Source of the DNA: Planococcus citri
Taxonomy: Eukaryota; Arthropoda; Insecta; Hemiptera; Pseudococcidae
Assembly (NCBI RefSeq): GCF_950023065.1
Contig: NC_088678.1
Location: forward strand, 6,314,580 to 6,378,579
DNA length: 64,000 nucleotides
Direction of reading: 5' to 3'
Below the pieces are notes generated by a model. That model saw only the letters and a list, made by a program, of their open reading frames with translations, was not told the origin of the DNA and ran no database searches. Positions 21,264-33,431 of the stretch are shown piece by piece; the stretch's first letter is position 1, and every line of letters starts with the position of its first letter. Both the position numbers and the translations under genes were made by a program.

Positions 21264-21760
21264 CTATAAGTATTTAACTGATGGATAACCTTTGGATTCG
21301 TTTTGCTGCAATAATAAGCTTTCTTCGTTTAGCGATTGTTCCATCGGAGGAGGTGGAGGACAAATGTAAAGTGGAGCGGCAGTGTGTGCATTACCTAGCA
21401 AATCTTGCAACAGTACAACCTCCGAATTGGTCGCGTTACCGGCGATGCCCACTAACTGAATGGGTAACTTGGACTGAGAGCCTTGTCTGCCATAGACGGT
21501 GGCCGCCGAAGATCGCAGAATCGGAGCGCTCTTGCCGGGCGAGTACTCGGATCCGCTGGCTGCCGACATGTTATCCGATATTAATTTCTCCATTTCCGGA
21601 TCGTTCTTGGACGAAGGCCCGTTACGATGGTGCGGATTCGAAGAGCCGTTGTTAGCGTCGTGCTTTTTCAGTATCGATTTCGAGCGACGGTGCGTTTCCG
21701 GCGACATGGTCGATTTGTCTATCGAGTCGGCCGAGGCTGACGTCTTGCTGTTGCTTTTAC
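21264..21760 (-). CDS. last coding exon of an unrecognised Ser/Pro-rich protein
   Basis: The minus-strand acceptor ATGACAG is followed by GT AAA AGC. The split codon G/GT joins in frame to the exon ending at 26733 (phase 1). It encodes about 165 residues beginning KSNSKTSASADS and ending GYPSVKYL then TAG. Visible features are a basic phosphosite-like patch HRRSKSILKK, Ser/Asn-rich linkers, EVVLLQDLLGN, and a CPPPPPPME proline run that could bind SH3, WW or EVH1 domains. Low complexity and basic/Ser-rich composition suggest a disordered cytoplasmic or nuclear tail. GC content is clearly above the flanks. I do not recognise the family. Confidence 0.8.
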
Positions 21761-22009
21761 CTGTCATCGAACAAAATGAAAAAAAAGAAAAAAATTAATC
21801 GGGATAGATTATACGAGAATACTTTGTCTGATGATATCGATTTTGGAGACTAAATTTTCTGAAAATTATAAATCGAGTAGGCATTTACATAGACACAGTT
21901 TTTTTTTTGTTCCTTTTGAGCAGCATGTTCTCATCAAGTCGAGGTTTTTGTTTGGATCTGAGGACTAGGAGTCTCCTCAGCTCTCAAATTTTGAAAAATA
22001 ATGAAAGAT

Positions 22010-22260
22010 TTGGGAAACACCGACGAGCTGTAATCAAAAACTGAAATCATATATTCGTGCAAAGCGGTATCGAATCATATGAAAACGACACCAATGTCTT
22101 CAAAAACTTGTATTTCAGAAATAGTGAAAATTGAGGGGGGCTGAGGAGCTCTGGAGAGCACTAGGTGAGTGTGGCAGAAAATCTGAGGTCATATTCCTGC
22201 TCAGCGGTATCGAATCATATGAAAACGATACCCTACTCATTAATAGTTATTTTTTTCAAA
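22010..22260 (+). repeat. two fragments related to the ~125 bp unit
   Basis: Both contain CATATTC-(G/C)TGC-AGCGGTATCGAATCATATGAAAACGA, about 160 bp apart. The layout (A-rich GAAATCATATATTCGTG, then AGCGGT..GAAAACG) resembles the unit of the 1366-3715 arrays. They are in an intron. Confidence 0.45.
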
Positions 22261-23095
22261 ATTCCCATTTCACCCCTCACCCCCCCCCCTAAGATACATT
22301 ATTCCAAGTTTTCACCACGGCGCACCAAAGCGAAAATTTCTAATATAGTACATGATGTTTGGGGGGCCACAAATACATCCAAAAAACGTGTTTACAAAAT
22401 TGTGTCTCTCAATCTTGATTGTTAATAGCCATAAAAAATGAAGAAAATGCCATTTTGAGGGGTAAATATGAGGGGAGAGGGTTGAAAATTTTTGTGGGGA
22501 TACCTACTAAGGATATACATAACTTCCAGAAAAATTTTCAAAATCGGTTAAAATGGGGCTGAGAACTGTGTTATTGAAATTTCAAAAAAAGGGAGGTTCC
22601 CCAAAAAGGGGAGGTGGCGTGGATCTGAAATTTTTCACGCGGTAGTTTCTCGATGGTACCCACCTTCCATGCTAGTATCAACCCGAACGCTCTCGGGGGC
22701 CATTTCACCCCTCCTATGCGCCGATAGTTTTTTTTGTGTTTTTTAGAAAACCCCTCTCATTTGAATAGTTCTAGTCCCATCCCCTTTGGGGGTAGAAGGA
22801 CAGTTGATATATCACTAGATCGGGAAATTGAAGTAGAACAAAAAAGTACTGAACTGTTTTCGACGTAAGAATCAACCCCTGAGGAGAAAACAGCGAAAAA
22901 CTCATTGGGGGGGGGGGGTCAGCCCACCATGAAAAAATTAGCAAGAAGGGTACGGGGTGGTAACTCTCAGGAAATATTCACGGGGTCACCCTCGACAATT
23001 TCCTGCAAATAAATCTTGGCTAGATAAAAATGTTTTTTTTTCTAAATGTTAATTCGCCTACTCGTAGATTAATTGAAAGAACTAGAAACAAAATT
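22261..23095. other. intronic sequence without recognisable features
   Basis: Lies within the intron 21761-26732. There are C- and G-homopolymer runs (near 22280, 22910) and no supported coding region. Confidence 0.4.
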
Positions 23096-24885
23096 ACTAA
23101 ATTGCTGAGAGGCCCGACTGTTGTAGACAGACGACCTTGAGAGACCAAACAGAATGATATAGAATACCTTGAGAAACCAGACAGACAGGTCAATAACCTT
23201 AAGAGGCCGGACGAGCAGGCAGATGACTTTGGATAGCTGGACAGGTAGGTCAGTGATCTCAAGAGACAGAGCATGGAAGACAGACTACCTTGAGAAGCCA
23301 GTCAGATAGGTCAATGACCTTGAAGAGGTCAGACAAGTGAGCAGACGACTTTGGGTGTCCAGACAAACAGGTCAGTAGCATTAAGAAGCCAGACACATGG
23401 GTCAATGGCCTTAAGATACTAGACAGGAAGACCGACGACCTGAATAAGCCAGAAAGATGGGTCAATGACCTTAGGAGGCCAAACAGGCGGACAATCTTGA
23501 GAAGCCGGACATAGGGGTCAATAACTTTAAGATGTTAGACTAGCAGGCGTTGACCTTGGGTGTCCAAACAGACAGGTCAAGGTCTTTGAGAATCCAGCCA
23601 CACGGGTCAATGACCTTGAGAGGCTAGAAAGGAAGACAGGCAACCTTAAGAAGGCAGTCGGATGGACCAATGACCTTGAAGAGGTCAGATGAGCGAGCAA
23701 ACAACTTTGGATGTCTAGACAAGCAGGTCAATAGCCCTGAGATGCCAGACACAAGGGTCAATGACCTTAAGATACTAGACAGGAAGACTGACAACCTGGA
23801 GAAACCAGAAAGATGGGTCAATGACCTTAGGAGGCCAAACAGGTAGACAACCTTGAGAAGCTGGACATAGGGATCAATAACTTTAAGATAGTAGTCTAGC
23901 AGGCATCGACCTTGGATGTATAGATAGACAGATAGGTCAATGACTTTGAGAATCCAGCCACATGGGTCAATGACCTTGAGAGGCTAGAAAGGAAGACAGG
24001 CGACCTTAGGAAGCCAGTCGGATGGACCAATGACCTTGAAAAGGTCAGAAGAGCGAGCAGACGACTTTGGGTGTCTAGACAAGCAGGTCAGTAGCCTTGA
24101 TAAAACAGACACATGGGTCAATGACCTTAATATACTAAACAGGAAGACCGACGACCTGGAGAAGCCAGAAAGATGGGTCAATGAGCTTAGGAGGCCAAAC
24201 AGGCAGACAACCTTGAGAAGCCAGGCATAGGGGTCAATAACTTTAAGATGTTGGACTAGCAGGCGTTGACCTCGGGTGTCCAAACAGACAGGTCAAGGAC
24301 TTTGAGAATGCAGCCACACAGGTCAATGACCTTGAGAGACTAGAAAGGAAGACAGGGAAACCTTAAGAAGCCAGTCGGATGGACCAATGACCTTGAAGAG
24401 GTCAGATAAGCGAGAAGACGACTTTGGATGTCTAGACAATCAGGTCAGTAGCCTTCAGAATCCAGATACATGGGTCAATGACCCTAAGATACTAGACAGG
24501 AAGACCGACGACGTGGAGAAGCCAGAAATATGGGTCAATGACCTTAGGAGGCCAACCAGGTAGACACCTTGAGACGCCGGACATAGGGTTCAATAACTTT
24601 AAGATGTCAGACTAGCAGGCGTCGACCTCGGGTGTCTACACAGATAGGTCAATGACCTTGAGAAGTTGGGCGATCAGGCAGACGACCTTGAGAACCCAAA
24701 TAAACGGGTCAATGTCCTTAAGGAACCAGAAAGGAAGACATACAACTTTGTCAATAACCTTAAGAAGCCAGACAGGCAAACAAACGATCTTGGGAGGCTG
24801 GACAGGTAGCTCAATTAGCTCATAGTAACTTTGAGAGCCCAGACACACGGGTCAATGACCTTAAAAGGTTACTTAGACAGACACT
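23096..24885 (+). repeat. higher-order tandem array, ~35 bp basic unit, ~363 bp period
   Basis: The basic unit is GGTCAATGACCTTGAGA followed by GCCAGACA and a variable piece. Diagnostic variants recur at about 363 bp: the CTAGAAAGGAAGACAGG word near 23624, 23988 and 24350, and the TCGGATGGACCAATGACC word near 23660, 24020 and 24380. So blocks of roughly ten basic units were amplified together. GGTCAATGACC is itself near-palindromic. It sits inside an intron. Confidence 0.9.
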
Positions 24886-25640
24886 TGGACAATTTTAACA
24901 AAAGAAGGAGCTTTTTGGAAATTTCTGACCAAATAACGAGGTTTTTGGAGAATTTTTCAAAAAATGTGAGACTTTTTGCAAAACTCTAAACTATTTTCCG
25001 AATAATTTTATGAATTTTTCAGAGAACGGGAATTTTTGACAATCTTGAACAAAAAGCAAGACTTGCTCAACAATTTTTGCAAAACGTTAGATTTTTTGAA
25101 AATTATTGGTGAAAAAAGGGCATTTTTCGACAATTTTAAACAAAGAAACGAGACTTCTCCGTAATTTTTTGGGGAAAAATGAAAATCTGCAGCAGTTTTG
25201 TTGAAAAGCGAAAATTTTTATCTAGTGGCAAGAATTTGACAATTTCATCAAAAATTAGCATACTTGCAAAAAATATCTAATATTTTTAAAAAATTTTTTC
25301 CAAAAAAAAGCGATTTATTTTTGGATAATTTTTGACAAATTCTGCTAAAAAAAGCAAAACTTTGCAATTTTACCAGGTAGCGAGAATTGTTTTGTCAATT
25401 TTTGGCAAAAATCATTACTTTTTTGACAGTTATACTTACACAAAAAATGACTTATTTTTCGCATATGTGTCGAACCAGCGAATTTAGATGAAACTTTTTC
25501 GGACATTTTGTTGGCAAAAAAGCAAAACTTTTGAGTGGTTTTTGAGAAAAATTGAGACTTTTTGGCATTTTTTGCAAAAAACAAAGTTTTTTTTTACAGA
25601 TTTTGGCAAAAAGCGATTATTAGAGAAAAAGTGAGATTTT
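24886..25640 (+). repeat. degenerate TTTTTGACAATTTT-word tandem repeat
   Basis: Repeated words such as TTTTTGACAATCTTGAAC, GCAAAACTTTGCAATTTTACC and GGCATTTTTTGCAAAAA at irregular spacing. It is related in style to 11130-11895 and 34010-34520 but more decayed. Confidence 0.55.
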
Positions 25641-26099
25641 TGATCAAAGTAAGAAGAAGTGGAATCCAAAGATGCTCCCTGCCTCCCACCAAAAAAATAC
25701 GATTTGAGTTTCTGTACCGGTCGGACGCAACGGAACCAGAATCCGGAGCCACGTTTTTTGAGTGGGAAAGGAATGTTATAAAGCTGCAGATTGCTTCAAT
25801 CAAATTTTTTATGGTTGAAAAAAAATAAGAAAAAACTCACTCATAAACTTAAAATTTTGATCCTTCGTTTCCAAATTCGCAGTCAGTGAGTAAATTGGAA
25901 AAATTTTCATAAGAAATCGAAAAAGCAAAATGACAGTGCTGGATTTGAATCTGTTAACATGAGGGGGGGAGGTGGGAGTGCAGAAGCTCGAAAATGGCTT
26001 CACTTTGGGAACCCATAGCTCAAATCCTCTTTCACCGGGAAGTTTCAAGTTTCAATTCTTATTTATGGGACCCTTTCAATTCAACTCAAGATCAAATGA

Positions 26100-26440
26100 C
26101 AAACACAGTGACTGGGCTAAAACTTCGCGAGAAAATCAAATCATTCGGTAAAATATGTTTTGAGCATTTTTAAAGAATTTGGACTGAAAATATTGGGACA
26201 CGATTTTTGGAAAAGGTGTCATGCGACCTATCAAAATAAGCTGAAATTTCGCGAGAAAATCGAATACCTCGACGAAAATGTTTTTGAGAATTTTCAAAGA
26301 ATTTTGAGTTTAAAATTGTGACAAACGACCAAATCAAAGCAGGTAGGAACTAGAAATTTCGACAGAAAATCAAAAATCTCTTTAACGATAGAATTTTGGA
26401 AAAATTTGAAGCCAAATTATCAGTCAGGTATAGTAATTTT
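26100..26440 (+). repeat. family S repeat, intronic copy
   Basis: Three units: GGGCTAAAACTTCGCGAGAAA, AATCAAATCATTCGG, TGTTTTGAGCATTTTTAAAGA, then GACCTATCAAAATAAGCTGAA. Same order as at 5215 and 8280. Confidence 0.55.
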
Positions 26441-26732
26441 TGAACTTGAGGAGTTTTAAAGTGATTTTTTTAAAAATTGGACGGAACATTTTCCAAACAA
26501 GACGTTCACGAACGATGGAACATTTTACCGATTTAAATACGTAAATTACACGACATCTATCAAGATCTCAATTTTGAGCTCAAAATTCTCCACAAGTGCT
26601 CATAAAAAGCGAATGCAGAAATCTTTGATTTTCTTTTGAAATTTTAACCTATTTTGATCGGTCACCTGGTCCCCCATGGCACCTAAGCAAATAATTTGGT
26701 TATCCCAAGATGACAAACGTAAAAGTACATAC

Positions 26733-26874
26733 CGGTTTTGGATAACGTTGGGAAGCCAAATAAATGTTGATTGATCGCTCGAGTCGCATTCGCCAATGAT
26801 CTACCCGGAATGAACGATTTTCCTCTTCTCTTATCCGTATACTCAATCAGTCCTGGGTTATCGTCGATATTCAC
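26733..26874 (-). CDS. internal coding exon of the unrecognised protein
   Basis: A 142 bp exon with acceptor TTGTAG before GTG AAT ATC and donor ACCG before GTATGT. The 5' end is phase 0 and joins the exon ending at 28986; the 3' end is phase 1 and joins the exon starting at 21760. It encodes VNIDDNPGLIEYTDKRRGK, then SFIPGRSLANATRAINQHLF and GFPTLSKTG. The frame is open and both junctions agree with the neighbours, which strongly supports a real spliced gene. Confidence 0.8.
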
Positions 26875-26933
26875 CTACAACGACCATAAAATAATTACAA
26901 TCAGCAATTCCGCAATTCTTAAATCATCATCGT

Positions 26934-28956
26934 AGTCCGGCATATGATAATAGGAGTAATTGCACCCCCCCCCCCCCGCCGATCCACCGGGACAACATTT
27001 TTCTTAAAAAGGACATCCTAAGGAACATTTTAATGCAAAGTTGCCAAAAAAAAGTTGGCGTTACTTACAAAATGGCGGCCATTTTGATTGACAGGTCAGC
27101 CGAAATCGCAGATTTTGCGTTTTAACATAGGACTTGCACAAACTTTTTCAAACTTTACAAAGGTAGATCGAAAGATCATGCAAAAATTTATCACCTGTCC
27201 AAATTTCAAGTGCTAAAGTGCGTTTTTCGATTTTTGGTGAATTTTTAAAAATCGAATTTAGGCCAAAAATGAGGGAAAAAATCAAAATTTTACCAAATTG
27301 ACCAAGAAAGCTGAAATTTGGGATATACCCTATTTTCGACATGCCAAATCGACTGGGAACGGTTTCAACCCGTTTTGAGCAGTTCTGGAGCCTCCAGCAG
27401 ATTTTTGAAACTCGAAATTCCCACAAAATTCCATCAAATTGGAGTTGTAAAGCTAAAATTCATTCTAAAAACTAATTTCAATACGCTACGAAGTACTGCA
27501 GGTGAATTTCAAGTCGTTTTGGAGGCTCCAGCGACTTTTTGAAAATTCCTGAAACCTCCATCAGATTTTAAATTTTCACAAAATTTCATCAAATGGAGAT
27601 GGAAAGCTGAAATTCACTCTACACTTCAATATTAACACCCTCGGAAGACGACTTTAGGTGGGTTCAAGTAAATTTAAGGCCACCAGCGACTTTTTTTGAA
27701 AAGTAGTGGAGCCTCTAGCAGATGTTTGGAACTTTAAATTTTCACAAAATTTCATCAAATGGAGATGGAAAGCTGAAATTTATTCCACACTTCAATTTTA
27801 ACACCGTCTGAAGACGATTTCAGGTGGATTCAAGTCATTTTAGGGCCTCCAGCGACTTTTTTGAAAATTACTGGAGCCTCCAGTAGATTTTTGAAACTGT
27901 AGTTTGCAAGCTGAAATTTACTTCGCAGACTACATGGTGGTTTCAAATGGTTTCGAAGCTTCCAGCTACTTTTAGGAAATTTCAATTTTTCAAAAAAACG
28001 TCATACAACCTTTCAAGAAGTTGCTGGAGGCTCCAAAAAGACTTGAAAATCACCAGCAGTCAACTTCGTAGCGTATTGAAATTAGTGTGCAGAATGAATT
28101 TCGACTCTCCATCTTGGTTTGATAACATTTTGGGGAAATTTCAAGTTTCAAAAATCTACTGGAGGCTCCAGTAATTTTCAAAAAAGTCGTTGAAGGCTCG
28201 AAAATGACTTGAAATCCACCAGAAGTCGTTTTCAGAGGGTGTTAAAATTGGAGTGTAGAGTAAATGTCAGCTTTCCATCTCTATTTGATGAAATTTTGTG
28301 AAAATTTAAAGTTTCAAAAATCTGCTGGAGCTGCTTCAAGAATTTTTAAAAAGTCGCTGGAGGATCCAAAACGACTTGAAATTCACCTGCAGTACTTCGT
28401 AGCGTATTGAAATTTGTTTTTAGAATAAAGTTTAGCTTTACAACTCCAATTTCATGGAATTTAGTGGGAATTTCGAGTTTCAAAAATCTGCTGGAGGCTC
28501 CAGAACTGCTCAAAACGGGTTGAAACCGTTTTCAATCGATTTGGCATGTCGAAAATAGGGTATATCTTAAATTTCAGCTTTCTAGATCAATTTGGTAAAA
28601 TTTTGCCTTTTCCCCTCATTTTTGGCCTAAATTCGATTTTCAAAAATTCACCAAAAATCGAAAAACGCACTTTAGCACTTGAAATTTGGACAGGTGATAA
28701 ATTTTTGCATGATCTTTCGATCTACCTTTGTAAAGTTTGAAAAAGTTTGTGCAAGTCCTATGTTAAAACGCAAAATCTGCGATTTCGGTTGACCTGTCAA
28801 TCAAAATGGCCGCCATTTTGTAAGTAAGGCCAACTTTTTTTTTTGGCAACTTTGCATTAAAATGTTCCTTAGGATGTCCCCTTTAAGAAAAATGCTGTCC
28901 CGGTGGATCGGCGGGGGGGGGGGGGTGCAATTACTCCTATTGTCATATGCCGGACT
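26934..28956. mobile_element. palindromic transposable element, 2023 bp, 5 bp target duplication
   Basis: Perfect 14 bp inverted ends AGTCCGGCATATGA / TCATATGCCGGACT, flanked by ATCGT on both sides (26929-26933 and 28957-28961). Each end continues with AGGAGTAATTGCACC and a long C (or G) run. The arms then continue as long inverted repeats, e.g. AAAATGGCGGCCATTTTG in both. The middle is built from GCTGGAGGCTCCAG words and GTCGACTTCGTAGCGTATTG-type words. No transposase is encoded. The superfamily was not identified. The element makes up almost all of the intron between the exons at 28986 and 26874. Confidence 0.9.
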
Positions 28957-28985
28957 ATCGTGTTTCAATATTCCTTCGTATGTAC

Positions 28986-29420
28986 CTTTTGAAAGCGCGT
29001 CCTCCAATTTTTTGTGGTAATCGCATCGTTCAAGCTGCCTCGACTGCCGCGATCCACGACGCCGAACCCTTTGTACGACTCTTCGAGCGGAGACGCGCCC
29101 AAGCTACGTAAAGCTGAAGTACTAAAAGCTGATTTATTGGTGGCGTTTTGACATTGCAACGGATTTATATAAACGTTCGAACTATCTAATAACGGATCGA
29201 AAACCGTATCTTCGGTGAGATCCACCTGCGAATTGAACGGTTGCGTGTTGCAACTCGCGTACGTATCCGAACTGCCGATGCTTCCCATTTCTTGACCTCC
29301 GTTCAGGAAGGAATCGGCTCGGTACGGTCTCATCGATCTCATTTCCATACAAACGGGATTTCTCGATTCGTTAATCGGAAACTGCATCAGATTTTCAGCA
29401 TCTACGAATTGCTTGTAGTC
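28986..29420 (-). CDS. coding exon of the unrecognised Ser-rich protein
   Basis: A 435 bp exon, phase 0 at both ends. Acceptor TTTTTTACAG precedes GAC TAC AAG; donor TTTCAAAAG precedes GTACAT. It encodes 145 residues: DYKQFVDAENLMQFPINES at the start, SFLNGGQEMGSIGSSDTY, SLNDAITTKNWRTRFQK at the end. There is no signal peptide or membrane segment in this part, and no domain that I recognise. Together with the two downstream exons it gives a 357-residue C-terminal region. The acceptor means at least one more exon lies upstream (higher coordinates). GC content is visibly above the flanks, supporting coding. Confidence 0.8.
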
Positions 29421-30485
29421 CTGTAAAAAATACCCCGAAAAATAGATCAGACCTCAATCGTAATGGACGTTTGTAATTCCAACAACAAAAAAATACATCT
29501 AATATACTATTATGCTCGTACGTATTGGTGAAGGCTCTACATTCGATATTTGGCCGCGATACGCTAAGTATTTATAGTGAACGTGCCATTCTAATTTATA
29601 CCTATAGTTTAGTTCCATTTTACAGTATAACTTACATAGCGTTTTGATTTCAACTACTCAAATATAGTGTAATTCAAATTGGGTAGTTGTACGTAAAGCA
29701 GACTTATCTACTCAGCACCGAAATGAGTGCGATAAACTGTGCAACATCAACTTATCTAGATCTCGAATCCATCTAAGGTTTACTCACGCCTATTCTCTTT
29801 TTGGAATACCTTTACACATCGATACTCAAAAACAATAGACTCCTGAAACTCAAATTCAAACGCTCGAACTATGTACTTTACTCATACCTATTCGTAAACA
29901 TTATTTTTTATCATTATCAGCATTTTCGAGTATACTCTGATCCCACCACCAATACTACAAATATTTTGAATTGACTTTTACTCGATGGAAAGATCTGAAA
30001 TGATGTCAAACAGAGGGGGAAATTTTTATATCTCAAGCTCAAACTCCAAATCATCCCCTTCTTATGTTTCCAAGTACAAAGATTGAGAAATTTTTTATTC
30101 AATAAGAGCATAATAATAATTATACGTAGGTAAAAATCAATGCAGTGTCCCATTAGAGGTTTTGAATAATTTGCCTGGCAAAATTCATTAAAATTTACCT
30201 CTACACAGATTTTGACACTTTTTCAAAAAAACGCTTTTTTGGATTTTAACGAATTTTTGAACATTAAAAAATTTGAAAAATCTGTCATCGTGGCAAATTT
30301 TCAATTTTTCAACGTTTTTCATCCCTTAACGAAACGGAAAAATGAATATCACATTTCGATCTTCAAATCCCAAAATAACCATTTTTCAACCATTGCAGTT
30401 TTCAGCAGATTTTTAAATTTCTTCAGGAATTTTAAATTACTCTCGAAGCGTTGAAAATATTTCATCGCCAATAACATTGACTGAT
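29421..30485. other. gene-free stretch upstream of the coding exon
   Basis: Intronic if the gene continues upstream. No further exon could be supported here on the minus strand. AT-rich, unique in appearance. Confidence 0.35.
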
Positions 30486-32870
30486 AGTCCTGCACACGAC
30501 AATAAGACTACTTGCACCCCCCTCCCCGCCACCAATCCTCTGAGACACTTTTTTTCTCAAAGGGAACATCGAAAAGAACATTTCAAAGCAAACTTGCCAA
30601 AAAAAAAATTGATCTTATTAACAAAATGGCGGGTATTTTGATTGACAGGTCAGTGTAGAAATTGCAGATTTCAAACTGGACAAATTTAGATCAAAAGAGT
30701 ATGCAAAAATTCATTACCTGTCAAAATTTCAAGTGTTGAAGTGCATTTTTTGATTTTCAGTGAATTTTTGAAAATCAAATTTAGACCAAAAATAAGAAAA
30801 AAATCAAAATCTTACCAAATTGATCTAGAAAGCTGAAATTTGGGATATACCCTAACATTGACATGTCAAGTTGATTAGAAACAGTTTAAACCCGTTTTGA
30901 GCAAATTCTGGAGCCTCCAGTAGATTTTTGAAACTTTAAATTTGGTAGAAATTTCATTAATCAAAGTTGGAAATCCGAAATTCACCCTGCACTATTTCAA
31001 CACAGTATCAAGTCGAGTCTCTAGGAACTTTTGGAAATTACTGGAGCCTCCAGCAGATTTTTCAATGTTCGAAATTTCCATGATTTGATATACGAGTATA
31101 CGTCTTTGAAAATATGAAAAATTACTCTTCCACCTCCGTTTCAGGTAGACAGATGAAATTCAGATCACATTCTATTTTTGGGCGCCAATTCCGAGCTGGA
31201 TTGCAGGAAATTTCAATCCGTTTTGGAGTCTCAAGCGGATTTCCAGAAAATTCTGTTTTCCAAAAAAATGCAACAAAATCTATAGGTACGAATCAACTTT
31301 AGCACGTTCTACGCAGAGTCAATTACGACATTTCAATCCCATTTGATGAAATTTTGTGGAAATTTCAAGTTTCAAAAATTTTTTGGAGGCTCCAGGAATT
31401 TTCAAAAAGTCGCTGGAGGCTCCAAAATTACTCAAACTCACCAGCAGTCGATTTAATAGCTTGTTGAGTTTGGAGAATGGAGTGAATTTTGGATTTCCAG
31501 CTCAGTTTGGTTAAATTTTATGGAAATTTTGAACAATGAAAAATCTGCTGGAGGCTCCAGTAATTTACAAAAAGTCGCTGGAGGCTCGAAAATGACTTGA
31601 ACTCTTGGATTTGCAGCTATGTTTGGTTAAATTTTATAAAAATTCCGAACATTGAAAACTCGGCTGGAGGCTTCAGCAATTTCAAAAGGTCGCTGGAGGC
31701 TCCAGAATTATTCAAACTCGCCAGCAGTCGATTTAATAGCTTGTTGGAATTGGAGAATAGAGTGAATTTTGGATTTCCAGCTCAGTTTGATTAAATTTTA
31801 GGGAAATATTAAACATTGAAAAATCTGCTGGAGGCTCCAGTAATTTGCAAAAAGTCGCTGGATGCTCGAAAATGACTTGAACCCTTGGATTTGCAGCTAT
31901 GATTGGTTAAATTTTATGGAAATTTTGAACAATGAAAAATCTGCTGGAGGCTCCAGCAACATCAAAAGGTTGCTGGAGGCTCCAAAATTACTCATACTCA
32001 CCAGCAGTCGATTTCATAACTTGTTGAATTTGGAGCGTGGAGTAAATTTTGGATTTCCAGCTCTGTTTGATTGAATTTTATGGAAATTTCAAACATTTAA
32101 AAATCTGCTGGAGGCTCCAGTAATTTACAAAAAGTCGCTGGAGGCTCGAAAATGACTTGTACCCTTGGATTTGCAGCTATGTTCGGTTACATTTTATGGA
32201 AATTTCGATCATTGAAAACTCGGCTGGAGGCTCCAGCAATTTCAAAAGGTCGCTGGAGGCTTCAAAATGACTTGAACCCACCGGCAGTCTACGTGATGGC
32301 GTGTTGAAATTGGAGTGTGCAGTAAATTTCAAGTTTCAAATATCTGCTGGAGGTTTCAGTTGTTTCCAAAAATTCGCTGGAGCGTCCAAAACGACTTGAA
32401 ATCTACCTGCAGTCGACTCCATAGAGTATCGAAATCAGTTTATTCCGCTTTTCAACCCCACTTGATGGAATTTTGTGAAAATTTTGAGTTTTAAAAATCT
32501 GCTGGAGGCTCTAGGAATTTTCAAAAAATTCTGGAGGCTCTAAAATGACTTTAACCCACCAGCAGTAGACTGAATAGCGTGTTTCATTTGGAATGCAGCG
32601 TAAATTTCGGATTTCCAATTTCGTTTGATGAAATTTTGTGGAAATTCCAAGTTTCAAAAACCTGCTGGAGGCTTTACAACTGCTCAAAACGGTTTGAAAC
32701 CGTTTCCAATCGATTTGGAAGGTCAAAAATAGGGTATATCTCAAATGTCAGTTATCTAGGTCAATTTAGCAAAATTTTGATTTTTTTCAGTTTTGGCCTG
32801 AATTGGATTTTTAAAAATTCACTAAAAATGACTGAGAGTTATCTGAAAAATTGTGTCAATGGCTTAAAAT
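30486..32870. repeat. degenerate copy of the palindromic element family, with tandem CTGGAGGCTCCAG units
   Basis: Begins with AGTCCTGCACACGACAATAAG and TTGCACCCCCCTCCCC, then GGCGGGTATTTTGATTGAC, the order of the intact element. From 31350 to 32750 it holds about ten AAATCTGCTGGAGGCTCCAG units in a roughly 230-260 bp higher-order pattern (GATTTGCAGCTATG, ATTTTATGGAAATTT, CCAGCAGTCGATTTAATAGC). The right terminus is missing; it merges into duplicated MATH-BTB upstream DNA near 32870. Confidence 0.75.
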
Positions 32871-33242
32871 AATTTCTCCTCAAGAGAGAACTTTTTACTA
32901 TTCTGTAGCAACAAGAGATTAGATTCCTGAGAAAACTGAAAACTTGCGGAGACCTCATTACAGTTCATAAGTGTGTATGTTTAGCAGCTACAGTTAAAAT
33001 GGAGAAATTACCCGCACTTCCAAATCAATCATATTATACAAACCCTGTCCTTGCCTAAACATAGTCCGTAACAGAACCCAAACCCACGTGCTTCGCTAGA
33101 ACAACCCTATGCTAGGTAACTACCCCTACACATTCATGATAATATTTAGTTCAAGCATCTGCCACTAGAGAACCAAGCAATCAGCTGTATTTGTTGTGAA
33201 CGTGAACTACTAGAGTTAGGGCTACTAGAGTTCACTTCACTA

Positions 33243-33431
33243 TCAGTACACCCTTCGATTTTATTGTGATTTCTTTTTATTCTACGAGTACAATTTAAAA
33301 TACCAAAAAAACACAACAATTCCTGGAATGATTAATGATACGAGGACTTGATAATACGATTTTATAAACTTGTAATATGTAATATCTAGCCCATTTGATG
33401 ATTGGTGCGTTATGTTCCCTGAAGCGAATCG
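33243..33431 (+). other. candidate non-coding first exon of gene 3
   Basis: The donor GAAGCGAATCG / GTAAGTG at 33431 is conserved at 39371 and 48272. The conserved CACTATCAGTACA word (33239 on) contains an arthropod initiator-like TCAGT and may mark the transcription start; that start is a guess. The intron would end at 34788. Confidence 0.5.

Noticed and set aside
23020..24848. Series of Leu/Ser-rich frames on the minus strand
   Set aside because: Explained by the ~35 bp tandem array; stops interrupt between units and the array lies in an intron.
31597..32074. Repeated frames reading MNPWICSYVWLNFMEI-type peptides, also at 46983-47511 and 52621-53578
   Set aside because: They come from the CTGGAGGCTCCAG tandem blocks, occur on either strand and have no start context or conserved frame through the array.
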